Virus record (IMG/VR): IMGVR_UViG_3300043448_000638
Span: 1-20,101 of that record
Reading direction: 5' to 3' (one strand)
DNA: 20,101 bases
Source: a virus
The notes beneath the pieces were generated by a model. It had not been told where the DNA came from, did no database searches, and was given only the letters and a program-made list of their open reading frames with translations. The number at the start of each line of letters is the position of its first letter. Position 1 is the stretch's first letter. This document shows positions 13,173 through 20,000 of the stretch, in pieces. Both the position numbers and the translations under genes were made by a program.

Positions 13173-13178
13173 ATTATA
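13173..13178 (-). promoter_or_regulatory. Extended -10 promoter for the riboswitch/DUF4278 unit
   Basis: Minus strand TGTTATAAT: a perfect TATAAT with a TG one base upstream (extended -10). The -35 region is AT-rich with no good TTGACA. The start point should be near 13167, immediately before aptamer copy 1. Confidence 0.65.
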
Positions 13179-13184
13179 ACAGAT

Positions 13185-13217
13185 ATTTTGTAAAATAAGA
13201 TACAGTTTTTACAAAAT
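13185..13217. repeat. 11-bp perfect inverted repeat between speD and the riboswitch promoter
   Basis: ATTTTGTAAAA at 13185-13195 and TTTTACAAAAT at 13207-13217, separated by 11 bases. It begins just after the speD stop and covers the -35 region of the next promoter. It is AT-only apart from one G-C pair per arm and has no T-run on the minus strand, so it could be a weak terminator for speD or an operator. Confidence 0.55.
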
Positions 13218-13218
13218 T

Positions 13219-13551
13219 TCAACGTCTCACGATAAGTTGTTTACTTCTTCCATATCCTTTTACACCCTCAGCAATAAACTCTCCAGCAAGTTCTGAGCTA
13301 CAATTGCCACAGGTGAACACATCTACTGCTGCTTGTCCTTTCTCTGGCCAAGTATGAATACTTATATGACTCTCTGCCAGCAAACAAAATGCTGTTACTC
13401 CACAAGGTTCGAACTTATGAGATTCTGTTTTTAGTAAAGTAGCTCCAGCAATTTTTGCTGCTTCTTCTAATAGTTGCTTCAAATAATTTTCATCATTCAA
13501 AGTATTACTATCACAGTTATAAAGATCGAGTAGATAATGTTCTCCAAGCAT
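13219..13551 (-). CDS. speD: S-adenosylmethionine decarboxylase proenzyme
   Basis: 110 aa from ATG at 13551, which shares a base with the preceding stop (TAATG); an in-frame TTG 12 bases upstream is less likely. The self-cleavage site is LLAE60-S61HISIHTWPE, where Ser61 becomes the pyruvoyl group; His66 and Cys81 (FTCGNC) are the other expected catalytic residues. The length is that of the short bacterial/archaeal class. It makes decarboxylated SAM for spermidine synthesis, as a phage auxiliary gene thought to keep polyamines available for DNA packaging or photosystem stability. It ends the minus-strand run from psbA; an inverted repeat follows the stop. Confidence 0.93.
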   Translation of the reverse strand: MLGEHYLLDLYNCDSNTLNDENYLKQLLEEAAKIAGATLLKTESHKFEPCGVTAFCLLAESHISIHTWPEKGQAAVDVFTCGNCSSELAGEFIAEGVKGYGRSKQLIVRR

Positions 13552-13799
13552 TATACCAACCAAAATAAGTTTTCTTTTAATCGATTACACTTCCGTATTT
13601 TAATATCATATCCACGCTCCATTAAAAATCTACAATCATCCATTGCTTCGGCAGCATCTCTATAAAAATATACTTCATTGTAAAATGTAGTAGAAATAGG
13701 AACACCGTTCTTGTTAATACGACGGAGAACTTTTGGATGCTGGGGTTCTGTAATTTTCCAGTATTGAATACAAAAAGTATTTTTAGTGCTGCCTGCCAT
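13551..13799 (-). CDS. Unknown 82-aa protein before speD
   Basis: ATG at 13799, sharing a base with the stop of the upstream gene (TAATG), and ending in the same way at speD. The product is small and basic with no membrane segment: FCIQYWKITEPQHPKVLRRI, then TFYNEVYFYRDAAEAMDDCR and FLMERGYDIKIRKC. This alternation of short strands and a helix suggests a compact alpha/beta fold. I do not recognise a family. It is likely translated together with speD. Confidence 0.75.
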   Translation of the reverse strand: MAGSTKNTFCIQYWKITEPQHPKVLRRINKNGVPISTTFYNEVYFYRDAAEAMDDCRFLMERGYDIKIRKCNRLKENLFWLV

Positions 13800-14050
13800 T
13801 ATTTTTTCTTCTTAGATGAATTACTCCACAATTTAGGATTGACACGACCTTCTGTTTGTTTCCAGCCCACTAATCCTTCCCTATATTTATCCCAATAATA
13901 ATCAAACATATCAACTTTCTTATCACTAATCACAATATCGTAACTAGGTTCTTTGTCATCGTAGTATGTAACAATATATGTATTATATGGCAGTGTTCTA
14001 TCATCTGCCAATGATGGATCACAGTTTTGATGTAAAATTTTAATGCTCAA
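13799..14050 (-). CDS. Unknown 83-aa protein with TTG start
   Basis: 83 aa. The start is TTG at 14050, overlapping the previous TGA (TTGA), and GGAGG lies 6 bases upstream. No ATG is suitably placed, so the TTG is well supported. The product is aromatic-rich (YNTYIVTYYDDKEPSYDIVI, then VDMFDYYWDKYREGLVGWKQ), with a Lys-rich end (SSKKKK). It is acidic in the middle. Family not recognised; similar short ORFs occur in cyanomyoviruses. Translationally coupled with both neighbours. Confidence 0.75.
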   Translation of the reverse strand: MSIKILHQNCDPSLADDRTLPYNTYIVTYYDDKEPSYDIVISDKKVDMFDYYWDKYREGLVGWKQTEGRVNPKLWSNSSKKKK

Positions 14051-14481
14051 CTACGACCTCCCCATTGAATCTGTGGGAAAGCTTCTTCTACACAGGCTTT
14101 AGTAATTTTGTATTTCTTTCCAAGAAGTTTATCCTTTGCTAGAACAAGAACATTTGCTTCACTTTCATGAAGACCTTCTAGCATTTGAATAAACAAAGAT
14201 TCTCTCTTTGATTGTTGTAGCGAATTAGATCCACCCTTAAAGAACAGATACAGTTTACGATACTCTTGTTCAAGAACTGTATGATCTGTTCCAGCTGGAG
14301 CATCATTAGGAACAAATGGAACCTCTCCAGCGGGAAGCATAGAAACAACACTATCATCAAAATTGACGATAAGAATTGATCTTAGTGCTGGGGTATTGTG
14401 CTCGTGTAAAAGTTTAATTTTTTCTGCCTTTGTTTTGGCATTACTTACTTTTTGTAGCACTTCAGAAATTAATAGTTTCAT
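14047..14481 (-). CDS. Conserved T4-like phage protein, 144 aa (possibly DUF6433)
   Basis: ATG at 14481. The sequence is well structured: an N-terminal helix KLLISEVLQKVSNAKTKAEK, a strand ALRSILIVNFDDSVVSMLP, a Pro-rich PFVPNDAPAGTDHTVLEQEY, then KRESLFIQMLEGLHESEA and a closing KYKITKACVEEAFPQIQWGG. I recall near-identical motifs (NFD-S, LPxGEVP, PNDAP, FIQLLEGLH, EEAFP) in many T4-like phages, listed as a domain of unknown function, I think DUF6433. No catalytic signature is visible. Function unknown; conserved enough to be a core phage gene. The stop overlaps the next TTG start. Confidence 0.8.
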   Translation of the reverse strand: MKLLISEVLQKVSNAKTKAEKIKLLHEHNTPALRSILIVNFDDSVVSMLPAGEVPFVPNDAPAGTDHTVLEQEYRKLYLFFKGGSNSLQQSKRESLFIQMLEGLHESEANVLVLAKDKLLGKKYKITKACVEEAFPQIQWGGRS

Positions 14482-14520
14482 TTTGAATTATTATAAAGGG
14501 ATAATGTACAGTAAATGTAT

Positions 14521-14745
14521 TTAGTCTTCGTATTCTTCTTCATCTTCTTCAACAAATCTCACCGATAATAGTTCTTCGTTTATAACGATACCATCTTCAT
14601 CATACATTTCTGGATGTAGATAGTTATCATCTGGAGAGAGAACATTATAAAAGAAATCATTCGCCGTCCAACCTATTGTTATGCCAACGATAAAAAATAA
14701 ACCAGTGATTAGTGTTGAGAAAAAAAGAATTACTGGGGTTGACAT
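14521..14745 (-). CDS. Small single-span membrane protein, 74 aa
   Basis: ATG at 14745 with AGGAG 8-9 bases upstream. The N-terminal 30 residues (TPVILFFSTLITGLFFIVGI) form one hydrophobic span, followed by an acidic, probably cytoplasmic domain ending EEDEEEYED. There is no cleavage site pattern, so an anchored protein is likely. Function unknown. It is near the small glutaredoxin operon. Compact acidic membrane proteins of this type are common among cyanophage early genes. Confidence 0.78.
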   Translation of the reverse strand: MSTPVILFFSTLITGLFFIVGITIGWTANDFFYNVLSPDDNYLHPEMYDEDGIVINEELLSVRFVEEDEEEYED

Positions 14746-14764
14746 AATAGTACTCCTAGGAAAA

Positions 14765-14920
14765 TTATTTTCCTCCCCAAGTTATCTCCAATTTGAAATT
14801 GAATGTTCTTTTTAGGAAGGAAAGTGTTTTACTTAATCTGAAACCCTTAGGTTCTGGTTCCTTTTTATCCCTCCTGAGCATGAGCTCTACACCTTTATTT
14901 ATCTCCAAATCATTACTCAT
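14765..14920 (-). CDS. Unknown 51-aa basic protein
   Basis: ATG at 14920 in an ATGA overlap with the glutaredoxin stop; TAA at 14765. The product reads MSNDLEINKGVELMLRRDKK, EPEPKGFRLSKTLSFLKR, then FNFKLEITWGG. The internal Lys/Arg content and the closing beta-like segment look like real protein, and the coupling to the glutaredoxin stop is typical for this genome. I do not recognise a family. A 7-bp hairpin (AGGAAAA / TTTTCCT, 14758-14774) covers its stop codon just before the Shine-Dalgarno of the next gene. Confidence 0.68.
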   Translation of the reverse strand: MSNDLEINKGVELMLRRDKKEPEPKGFRLSKTLSFLKRTFNFKLEITWGGK

Positions 14921-15168
14921 GATCTCTTCGAAGATACCAAACCTTTTTCTACAAAATACTTTACTGCTTCTGTTACACCACCAATATATTGCTCATCAAT
15001 CGTCATGATGGGATATCCAGTAGCAGAAGGAAACTTTTGTTTGAATTCTTCTCTAGTGAAATCTCTATCTAATAATTGTTCTGTATACTCCAGATTAGAT
15101 CTCTTAAGTAGCTCCTTTATCTTTACACAATAATGGCAACCAGTCAAAGTATAAATTTTAATGTCCAT
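14917..15168 (-). CDS. Glutaredoxin
   Basis: 83 aa, ATG at 15168. The active site is C11-H-Y-C14 after a short strand (IKIYTLTG), with the cis-proline TGYPIMTID and the glutathione-binding IGGVTEAVKYF near the end. This is a full-length small dithiol glutaredoxin. In T4-like phages it supplies electrons to the phage ribonucleotide reductase (the T4 counterpart is nrdC). A near-consensus sigma-70 promoter lies 22 bases upstream, within the preceding tiny ORF. It is followed by the overlapping 51-aa ORF. Confidence 0.92.
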   Translation of the reverse strand: MDIKIYTLTGCHYCVKIKELLKRSNLEYTEQLLDRDFTREEFKQKFPSATGYPIMTIDEQYIGGVTEAVKYFVEKGLVSSKRS

Positions 15169-15189
15169 ACTAAATGTCGTCTTTCACAC

Positions 15190-15217
15190 ATTATAGCACG
15201 GGATAAGCATGTGTCAA
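15190..15217 (-). promoter_or_regulatory. Consensus sigma-70 promoter before the glutaredoxin gene
   Basis: Minus strand: perfect TTGACA (15217-15212), 16-base spacer, perfect TATAAT (15195-15190). Transcription should start near 15183, giving a 15-base leader. The sequence GGGGATTGACA around the -35 box is identical to that of the gp32 promoter. It lies inside the coding sequence of a 30-aa ORF. Confidence 0.85.
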
Positions 15218-15283
15218 TCCCCAGTACATAAAGTAACCAATAATCCCAAACATAATTGCTGCTTTAATTAAAGTATTAAGCAT
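15191..15283 (-). CDS. Tiny membrane peptide, 30 aa
   Basis: ATG at 15283, overlapping the previous gene's stop by 8 bases (ATGCTTAA), with GAGG only 3 bases upstream; TAA at 15191. The product (MLNTLIKAAIMFGIIGYFMY, then WGLTHAYPVL) is a single hydrophobic span. Small one-span peptides of this kind are frequent in cyanophages, but at 30 aa the call is tentative. The 3' part contains the glutaredoxin promoter, which limits its sequence. Confidence 0.5.
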   Translation of the reverse strand: MLNTLIKAAIMFGIIGYFMYWGLTHAYPVL

Positions 15284-15494
15284 ATTCCTCGTAGAGATTT
15301 TTTAATTCTGTATCAACCGAAGTCAAACTATCTAATGGCGGTTGATAATTGTTCTTAATCAAATCATCAATAAACTCATAGACTCTAGATGTAATTGTTA
15401 TATTATTTCTCACAAAAGATGATAAAAGAAAATGTCTTCTTTGCCACAATTCATCACGTTTTTGCCAATTTGCTGGTTTAATCTGGGTGATCAT
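15276..15494 (-). CDS. Unknown 72-aa protein
   Basis: Start chosen at ATG 15494 (MITQIKPANWQKRDELWQRR) because GAGG lies 6 bases upstream; an alternative initiator at 15533 gives 85 aa but would overlap the upstream 37-aa ORF much further. The product is helical, with QKRDELWQRRHFLLSSFVRN and an acidic end LKNLYEEYA. Family not recognised. It overlaps the 37-aa ORF by 17 bases and the 30-aa ORF by 8 bases, so the three appear to be translated as a coupled set. Confidence 0.65.
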   Translation of the reverse strand: MITQIKPANWQKRDELWQRRHFLLSSFVRNNITITSRVYEFIDDLIKNNYQPPLDSLTSVDTELKNLYEEYA

Positions 15495-15591
15495 CTTCGT
15501 CCTCGTAAGTAGATGGTTCTTCAAATAGCTCATCCATTTTTTGTCGTAAGACTCTCTCTTGTAATTTTTGTAAATCTTCTTCTGTGATCAT
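15478..15591 (-). CDS. Unknown acidic 37-aa ORF
   Basis: ATG at 15591, TAA at 15478. Product MITEEDLQKLQERVLRQKMD followed by ELFEEPSTYEDEDDHPD: one helix and an acidic tail. It begins 12 bases after a plausible -10 box (TATACT, 15608-15603), so the leader would be very short, and there is no clear Shine-Dalgarno. Support is its amphipathic composition and its linkage to the 72-aa gene, whose Shine-Dalgarno (GAGG) lies inside this ORF. Tentative. Confidence 0.5.
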   Translation of the reverse strand: MITEEDLQKLQERVLRQKMDELFEEPSTYEDEDDHPD

Positions 15592-15602
15592 TCTACGGCA
15601 TT

Positions 15603-15630
15603 AGTATACAACTATCTATAAATTTTACAA
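15603..15630 (-). promoter_or_regulatory. Possible promoter after psbA
   Basis: Minus strand: TTGTAA (15630-15625), 16-base spacer, TATACT (15608-15603). Just downstream of the psbA terminator, so it would restart transcription for the small ORFs. The -35 box matches 4 of 6 consensus bases. Confidence 0.45.
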
Positions 15631-15631
15631 T

Positions 15632-15658
15632 AAAAAACCCCGACTTTCGTCAGGGTTT
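15632..15658 (-). terminator. Intrinsic terminator of psbA
   Basis: On the minus strand AAACCCTGAC-GAAA-GTCGGGGTTT, 10 bp with one U-G wobble and a GNRA tetraloop, followed by further T. The wobble pairs in the minus-strand RNA but is a C-A mismatch on the plus strand, which fixes the orientation. Confidence 0.9.
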
Positions 15659-15683
15659 AAAGTTAATTAAGAGATCTTAATTA

Positions 15684-16763
15684 TCAACCAATTGCTGGAG
15701 CAGTGAGAGCAACAGAAGTGCTATCAGAAGCAGCAAGATCGAGAGGGAAGTTATGAGCATTACGCTCGTGCATTACTTCCATACCAAGACCACCACGATT
15801 GAGGATGTCTGCCCAAGTGTTGATCACATGACCCCGACTATCCTGAATAGACTGGTTAAAGTTGAAACCATTCAGGTTGAATGCCATGGTGCTAACACCA
15901 AGAGCAGTAAACCAGATACCAACAACAGGCCAAGCAGCGAGGAAGAAGTGGAGCGAACGGGAATTGTTGAACGAGGCGTACTGGAAGATCAGGCGACCGA
16001 AGTAACCATGAGCAGCTACAATGTTGTAGGTCTCTTCTTCTTGTCCAAACTTGTACCCATAGTTCTGTGACTCGTTTTCTGTAGTCTCACGAACAAGACT
16101 AGAGGTGACAAGAGATCCGTGCATAGCAGAGAAAAGAGAACCACCGAAGACACCAGCAACTCCCAACATATGGAAAGGGTGCATAAGAATGTTGTGTTCT
16201 GCCTGGAAAACAAGCATGTAGTTGAAAGTTCCCGAAATCCCAAGAGGCATTGCGTCACTGAAGGATCCTTGACCAAAGGGATAGACCAGGAACACTGCAG
16301 AAGCAGCAGCAACGGGTGCAGAGTAGGCAACACAAATCCAAGGACGCATGCCCAATCTGTAAGACAGTTCCCATTCACGACCCATGTAGGCATAGATACC
16401 AATTAGAAAATGGAATACGACCAATTGGAATGGTCCACCGTTATATAGCCATTCATCAAGTGAATTTGCTTCCCAGATGGGATAAAAGTGAAGACCGATA
16501 GCGTTGCTTGATGGAACAACAGCACCAGAAATGATGTTGTTGCCATACATCAATGAACCAGCAACAGGTTCACGGATACCGTCGATATCGACAGGGGGAG
16601 CAGCAATAAAAGCAACGATGAAACAGATAGTAGCAGCCAGGAGAGTGGGGATCATCAGGGTGCCAAACCAACCGACATAAAGACGGTTGTCTGTGCTGGT
16701 GATCCAACTACAAAACTGTTCCCAAGTGCTTTCTTGCCGACGTTGGGCAATTGAAGCGACCAT
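15684..16763 (-). CDS. psbA: Photosystem II reaction centre protein D1
   Basis: 359 aa, uninterrupted and full length; ATG at 16763 with GGAG 8 bases upstream. All key residues are in place by count: Tyr161 (YZ), Asp170, Glu189, His190, His215, Ser264, and the manganese ligands His332, Glu333, His337, Asp342 and Ala344 (LDLA), after which the 15-residue tail is cut off. Residue 130 is Glu (YMGREWELS), the form typical of the high-light D1:2 variants. The protein replaces host D1 lost to photodamage, keeping photosynthesis running during infection. It has its own sigma-70 promoter, a 5' hairpin and a terminator, so it is a single-gene unit. No intron is present, unlike in phage S-PM2. Confidence 0.98.
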   Translation of the reverse strand: MVASIAQRRQESTWEQFCSWITSTDNRLYVGWFGTLMIPTLLAATICFIVAFIAAPPVDIDGIREPVAGSLMYGNNIISGAVVPSSNAIGLHFYPIWEANSLDEWLYNGGPFQLVVFHFLIGIYAYMGREWELSYRLGMRPWICVAYSAPVAAASAVFLVYPFGQGSFSDAMPLGISGTFNYMLVFQAEHNILMHPFHMLGVAGVFGGSLFSAMHGSLVTSSLVRETTENESQNYGYKFGQEEETYNIVAAHGYFGRLIFQYASFNNSRSLHFFLAAWPVVGIWFTALGVSTMAFNLNGFNFNQSIQDSRGHVINTWADILNRGGLGMEVMHERNAHNFPLDLAASDSTSVALTAPAIG

Positions 16764-16801
16764 AGATAATACTCCGAGTAATTGGGGGAATGTATGTTAA
16801 G

Positions 16802-16841
16802 AACAAATGTTAAGAATTATGAGGAATTCGTAACATTTGTT
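16802..16841 (-). promoter_or_regulatory. Long hairpin at the 5' end of the psbA mRNA
   Basis: AACAAATGTTA (16802-16812) and TAACATTTGTT (16831-16841) form a perfect 11-bp inverted repeat, and GAATT / AATTC inside extends it to 16 of 17 paired positions with one mismatch and a 6-base loop. It starts about 3 bases after the expected transcription start and ends about 35 bases before the ATG, leaving the Shine-Dalgarno free. A 5' mRNA-stabilising hairpin is a reasonable inference. Confidence 0.68.
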
Positions 16842-16850
16842 TACTTATTT

Positions 16851-16879
16851 AGTATAGCAGGACACATCAGATCTGTCAA
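16851..16879 (-). promoter_or_regulatory. Sigma-70 promoter of psbA
   Basis: Minus strand: TTGACA (16879-16874), 17-base spacer, TATACT (16856-16851). Start near 16844. The strong host-type promoter agrees with early to middle expression of psbA by host RNA polymerase. Confidence 0.85.
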
Positions 16880-16893
16880 GCCAAAAAAAGGAG

Positions 16894-16901
16894 TATAAAT
16901 A
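16894..16901 (+). promoter_or_regulatory. T4-type late promoter TATAAATA (1 of 3) within a palindrome
   Basis: Perfect TATAAATA on the plus strand, centred in GAGTATAAATACTC (16891-16904), which has 6-bp arms. It is 110 bases before the fiber gene and 15 bases from the divergent psbA -35 box. On the minus strand the same palindrome is followed by seven T, so it might also act as a small terminator there. Confidence 0.6.
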
Positions 16902-16948
16902 CTCAGTTGTGCCAGATTCTAAATTGGCATAGGAGAAGGTTCCAGTCA

Positions 16949-16956
16949 TATAAATA
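16949..16956 (+). promoter_or_regulatory. T4-type late promoter TATAAATA (2 of 3)
   Basis: Perfect match to the T4 late promoter, 55 bases before the fiber gene start, preceded by CA. Confidence 0.65.
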
Positions 16957-16963
16957 CGATCCC

Positions 16964-16971
16964 TATAAATA
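16964..16971 (+). promoter_or_regulatory. T4-type late promoter TATAAATA (3 of 3)
   Basis: Perfect match in the extended form CTATAAATA, 40 bases before the fiber gene start and 15 bases after box 2. This is the best placed candidate. Confidence 0.72.
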
Positions 16972-17003
16972 GTTGAACGAAGAAATACCAGCAACTTAGT
17001 GTA

Positions 17004-20000
17004 ATGGCAGACCGTTTTCCATTAATTGTTAATGAAACCTCTCGAAAGATTGAAGAGATGGTTTCTGGGGACAACCTAGATTTAACTGGCAACGGCATTG
17101 CCATCAACGGAAGCACTGGAACTAGCGGACAATACTTAAAAAGTACTGGATCTAGTTTAGTTTGGGACAATCCTGGTAATGTGTACCTAACCCAATCTCA
17201 AACATTAACAAACAAAACATTAGAAAGTTGTTCTCTGTCTGGTAGTACAAACATCTTTACCAATATTCCAAATAGTGCTTTAGTTAATGCTGGTATTACT
17301 GTTAATGGTGTTACCGTACCACTTGGAGGATCAGTAACAACTCCTGATAATAATACAACTTATTCTATTTCAGCTACTGATGGATTATCTGCTACACAAA
17401 AAAGAATTCGTTTAACTTCTGCTGGAACTGGATCTGGTGTTACTGATGATGTGACTATTGCTGTAGCAACACCAGCAACGGTTCCAACTGGGTCAAATGC
17501 TTTATCTTTATTTTTAGATAGAACTGACGACACACTTACAATCTCTGGGCATGTTGTTGATAACAACACTGTAACTACAATTCAATCAGCAACTGGTGGT
17601 ACAGCACAATCTGGTGCGATTACTATTGCTGCTACTGGAGCATCTACCGTATCACAAGATGCTGGAACAAAAACAATTACAATTAATACTGTAGATAATG
17701 ATACCATTACCAGACTTCGTGCTGGTACTGGGCAGGCATTTGCTCCTGGAGATTTTACATTTCTTCAAAGTGGAGCTACAACACTCACACAAGGAGTTGA
17801 TGTAGATAGCAAACCAACAATTACAGTATCTTCAACTGATACTGTAACCAGACTGAAAGGTGGAGGATCTGGATCTCTAGTTACTGGGGATGTAACAATT
17901 CAAGGAGGAACCAATGTAACAGTTTCACAAAGTTCAAATACTATTACTATTACTAGTACGGATACAAATACTGTCACACAATTAGCATCTGGACCAACAA
18001 ATCCTCTTGCTGCTGGTAATTTTAGATTTATTGCTTCTGGTGCTGCTAGTATTTCACAATCATCTACGGGTGGAGTAACAACTATTGAAATTAGTTCACT
18101 TAATACTGATACTGGCGCCTCTCTAACTGCTGGAGAAGGATTAACACTTACTGGTGGTACTGAATATTCTATTAAAAATGCTGCTAACTTAATTGATAAT
18201 AGGGTCATTAAATGGGACAATGCTAACAACCAAATAGCAAACAGTATTATTACTGACGATGGTACGACAGTTACAATTAATGGTAACTTCAACGTAACTG
18301 GAACAAATACAGTTATTGAAACAACTACATTATCTGTTGCCGATAATATTGTTGAACTAAGGAGAGGTAATAGTCTTACTGGAACTGATGCTGGCATTCA
18401 GGTTAATAGAACCACAAACTCTTCTGGAACTGTAACTGGATTTAATAGACTTGAGTGGTATGAAGCTGGAGCATATTGGAGATCATATGATGGTTCAATT
18501 GCTCGTAGATTTGTAACCGAAACTGAATCTCAAACATTAACAAACAAAACATTAACATCACCAACTTTAACTAACCCAACTCTAGGAAATGCTACAGCGA
18601 CTACAATTAATGGATTAACAATATCATCCACTGCTAGTTCTACTTTTACTATTGCAGATCTCAAAACATTAACTATCAACAACACTTTAATTTTTAATGG
18701 AACTGATGGTTCTACAATTAATTTTGGTACTGGTGGTGGAGCTGGAGCAGTTGTAGCATACTCTTCAAATACACTTGCTACGTTTGCCACTACAACTTCT
18801 ACTCAACTAAGAGGTGTTGTTTCTGATAGTACAGGAACTGGTGTTCTTGTATTTTCTTCCAGTCCACAGTTTAATACTAGCGTTACTACAAACAGTAGTA
18901 GTTTTTCTGTATTCAATACCTCGGCAACATCTGTTAATGCTTTTGGTGCCGCTACCGCTTTAACTTTTGCCGCTTCTACAGGAACTACAACAATCAACAA
19001 CTCATTAACAGTTGCCAAAAACTTTACTGTTAATACAATTGTCGGGGATACCTTCACGGTAAATGGCACAACTAACTTCGCCAATGCTGATATTGTTATT
19101 CGTGGAGGTGGTGGAGCTCCAATGAAGATTGGTAGGGGCGGCGGAGAAATTAATACAAATACTAGAGTTGGTTTTTCTGCTTTAGAAAATAATGCCACTG
19201 GTTCTCAGAATACCGTTATGGGTTATGAAGCAGGATTGAGCGTTACTTCTGGAGCTTCTAATACCTCATATGGATATAGAACTTTACGAGCATGTTCCAC
19301 TGGATTCAATAACGTCGCTGTTGGTAAAGATACACAACTATCTGTACAAGATGGTGATGGTAACGTAGCAGTTGGTAACAGTGCTCTAGAATCAAACATC
19401 TCTGGAAATTACAACGTTTGTATCGGTCACTTTGCTGGTTATGGATTACTTGGAAGTGGAAACGTTCTAATTGGTGCTTCGCCAGATGAAAACTCAACCA
19501 ATGCTACTTACGTTCCTCCAAGTGCTACTGGGGATAGACAGTTAGTAATTGCTTCTGGAACTGAAGCATGGATTCGTGGTGATAGTTCTTTTAACGTAAC
19601 TGTTCCAAATGATTTTAGAGTTAATGGCGATACTATTATTGATGGACAATTGACTGTTAATGGAACAGTAACAAGCATTAATTCTAATACCATTTCTATT
19701 GACGATAAAAATATTGAACTTGCTGCTGTAGTAACTACAACGTTTGATGCCTCTGTACAAAATGGACAAACAACAATTACTGGAGTAACACCAACTTCTG
19801 GGTTAATTCCTGGTATGACTATTACATCATTAACTGGTGGTATTTCTGTTCCTGGCGACACTTATATCGTATCGATTGCTGGTAACACAGCTGTTCTTTC
19901 TAACGCTGTCTCTGGTTCTACTGGATCAGCAACATTTGAAGCAACTGGTCCTACAGATCTTGGAGCTGATGGTGGTGGAATTATTCTAAAGGGCGCCACA

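Noticed and set aside
14490-14505. TATAAT-like box before the 144-aa gene
   Set aside because: No -35 partner, and the start point would fall on the ATG; probably chance in AT-rich DNA.
15753-16501. Plus-strand and other-frame ORFs across psbA
   Set aside because: D1 is complete on the minus strand with all functional residues; the other frames give Cys/His-rich strings with no domain.
15684-16763. Group I intron in psbA, as in S-PM2
   Set aside because: The reading frame is continuous for 359 codons with no gap.
17360-19861. Several minus-strand ORFs rich in Val/Pro
   Set aside because: They are complements of Thr/Asn/Gly-rich repeats of the fiber gene; the plus frame is open for 1032 codons.
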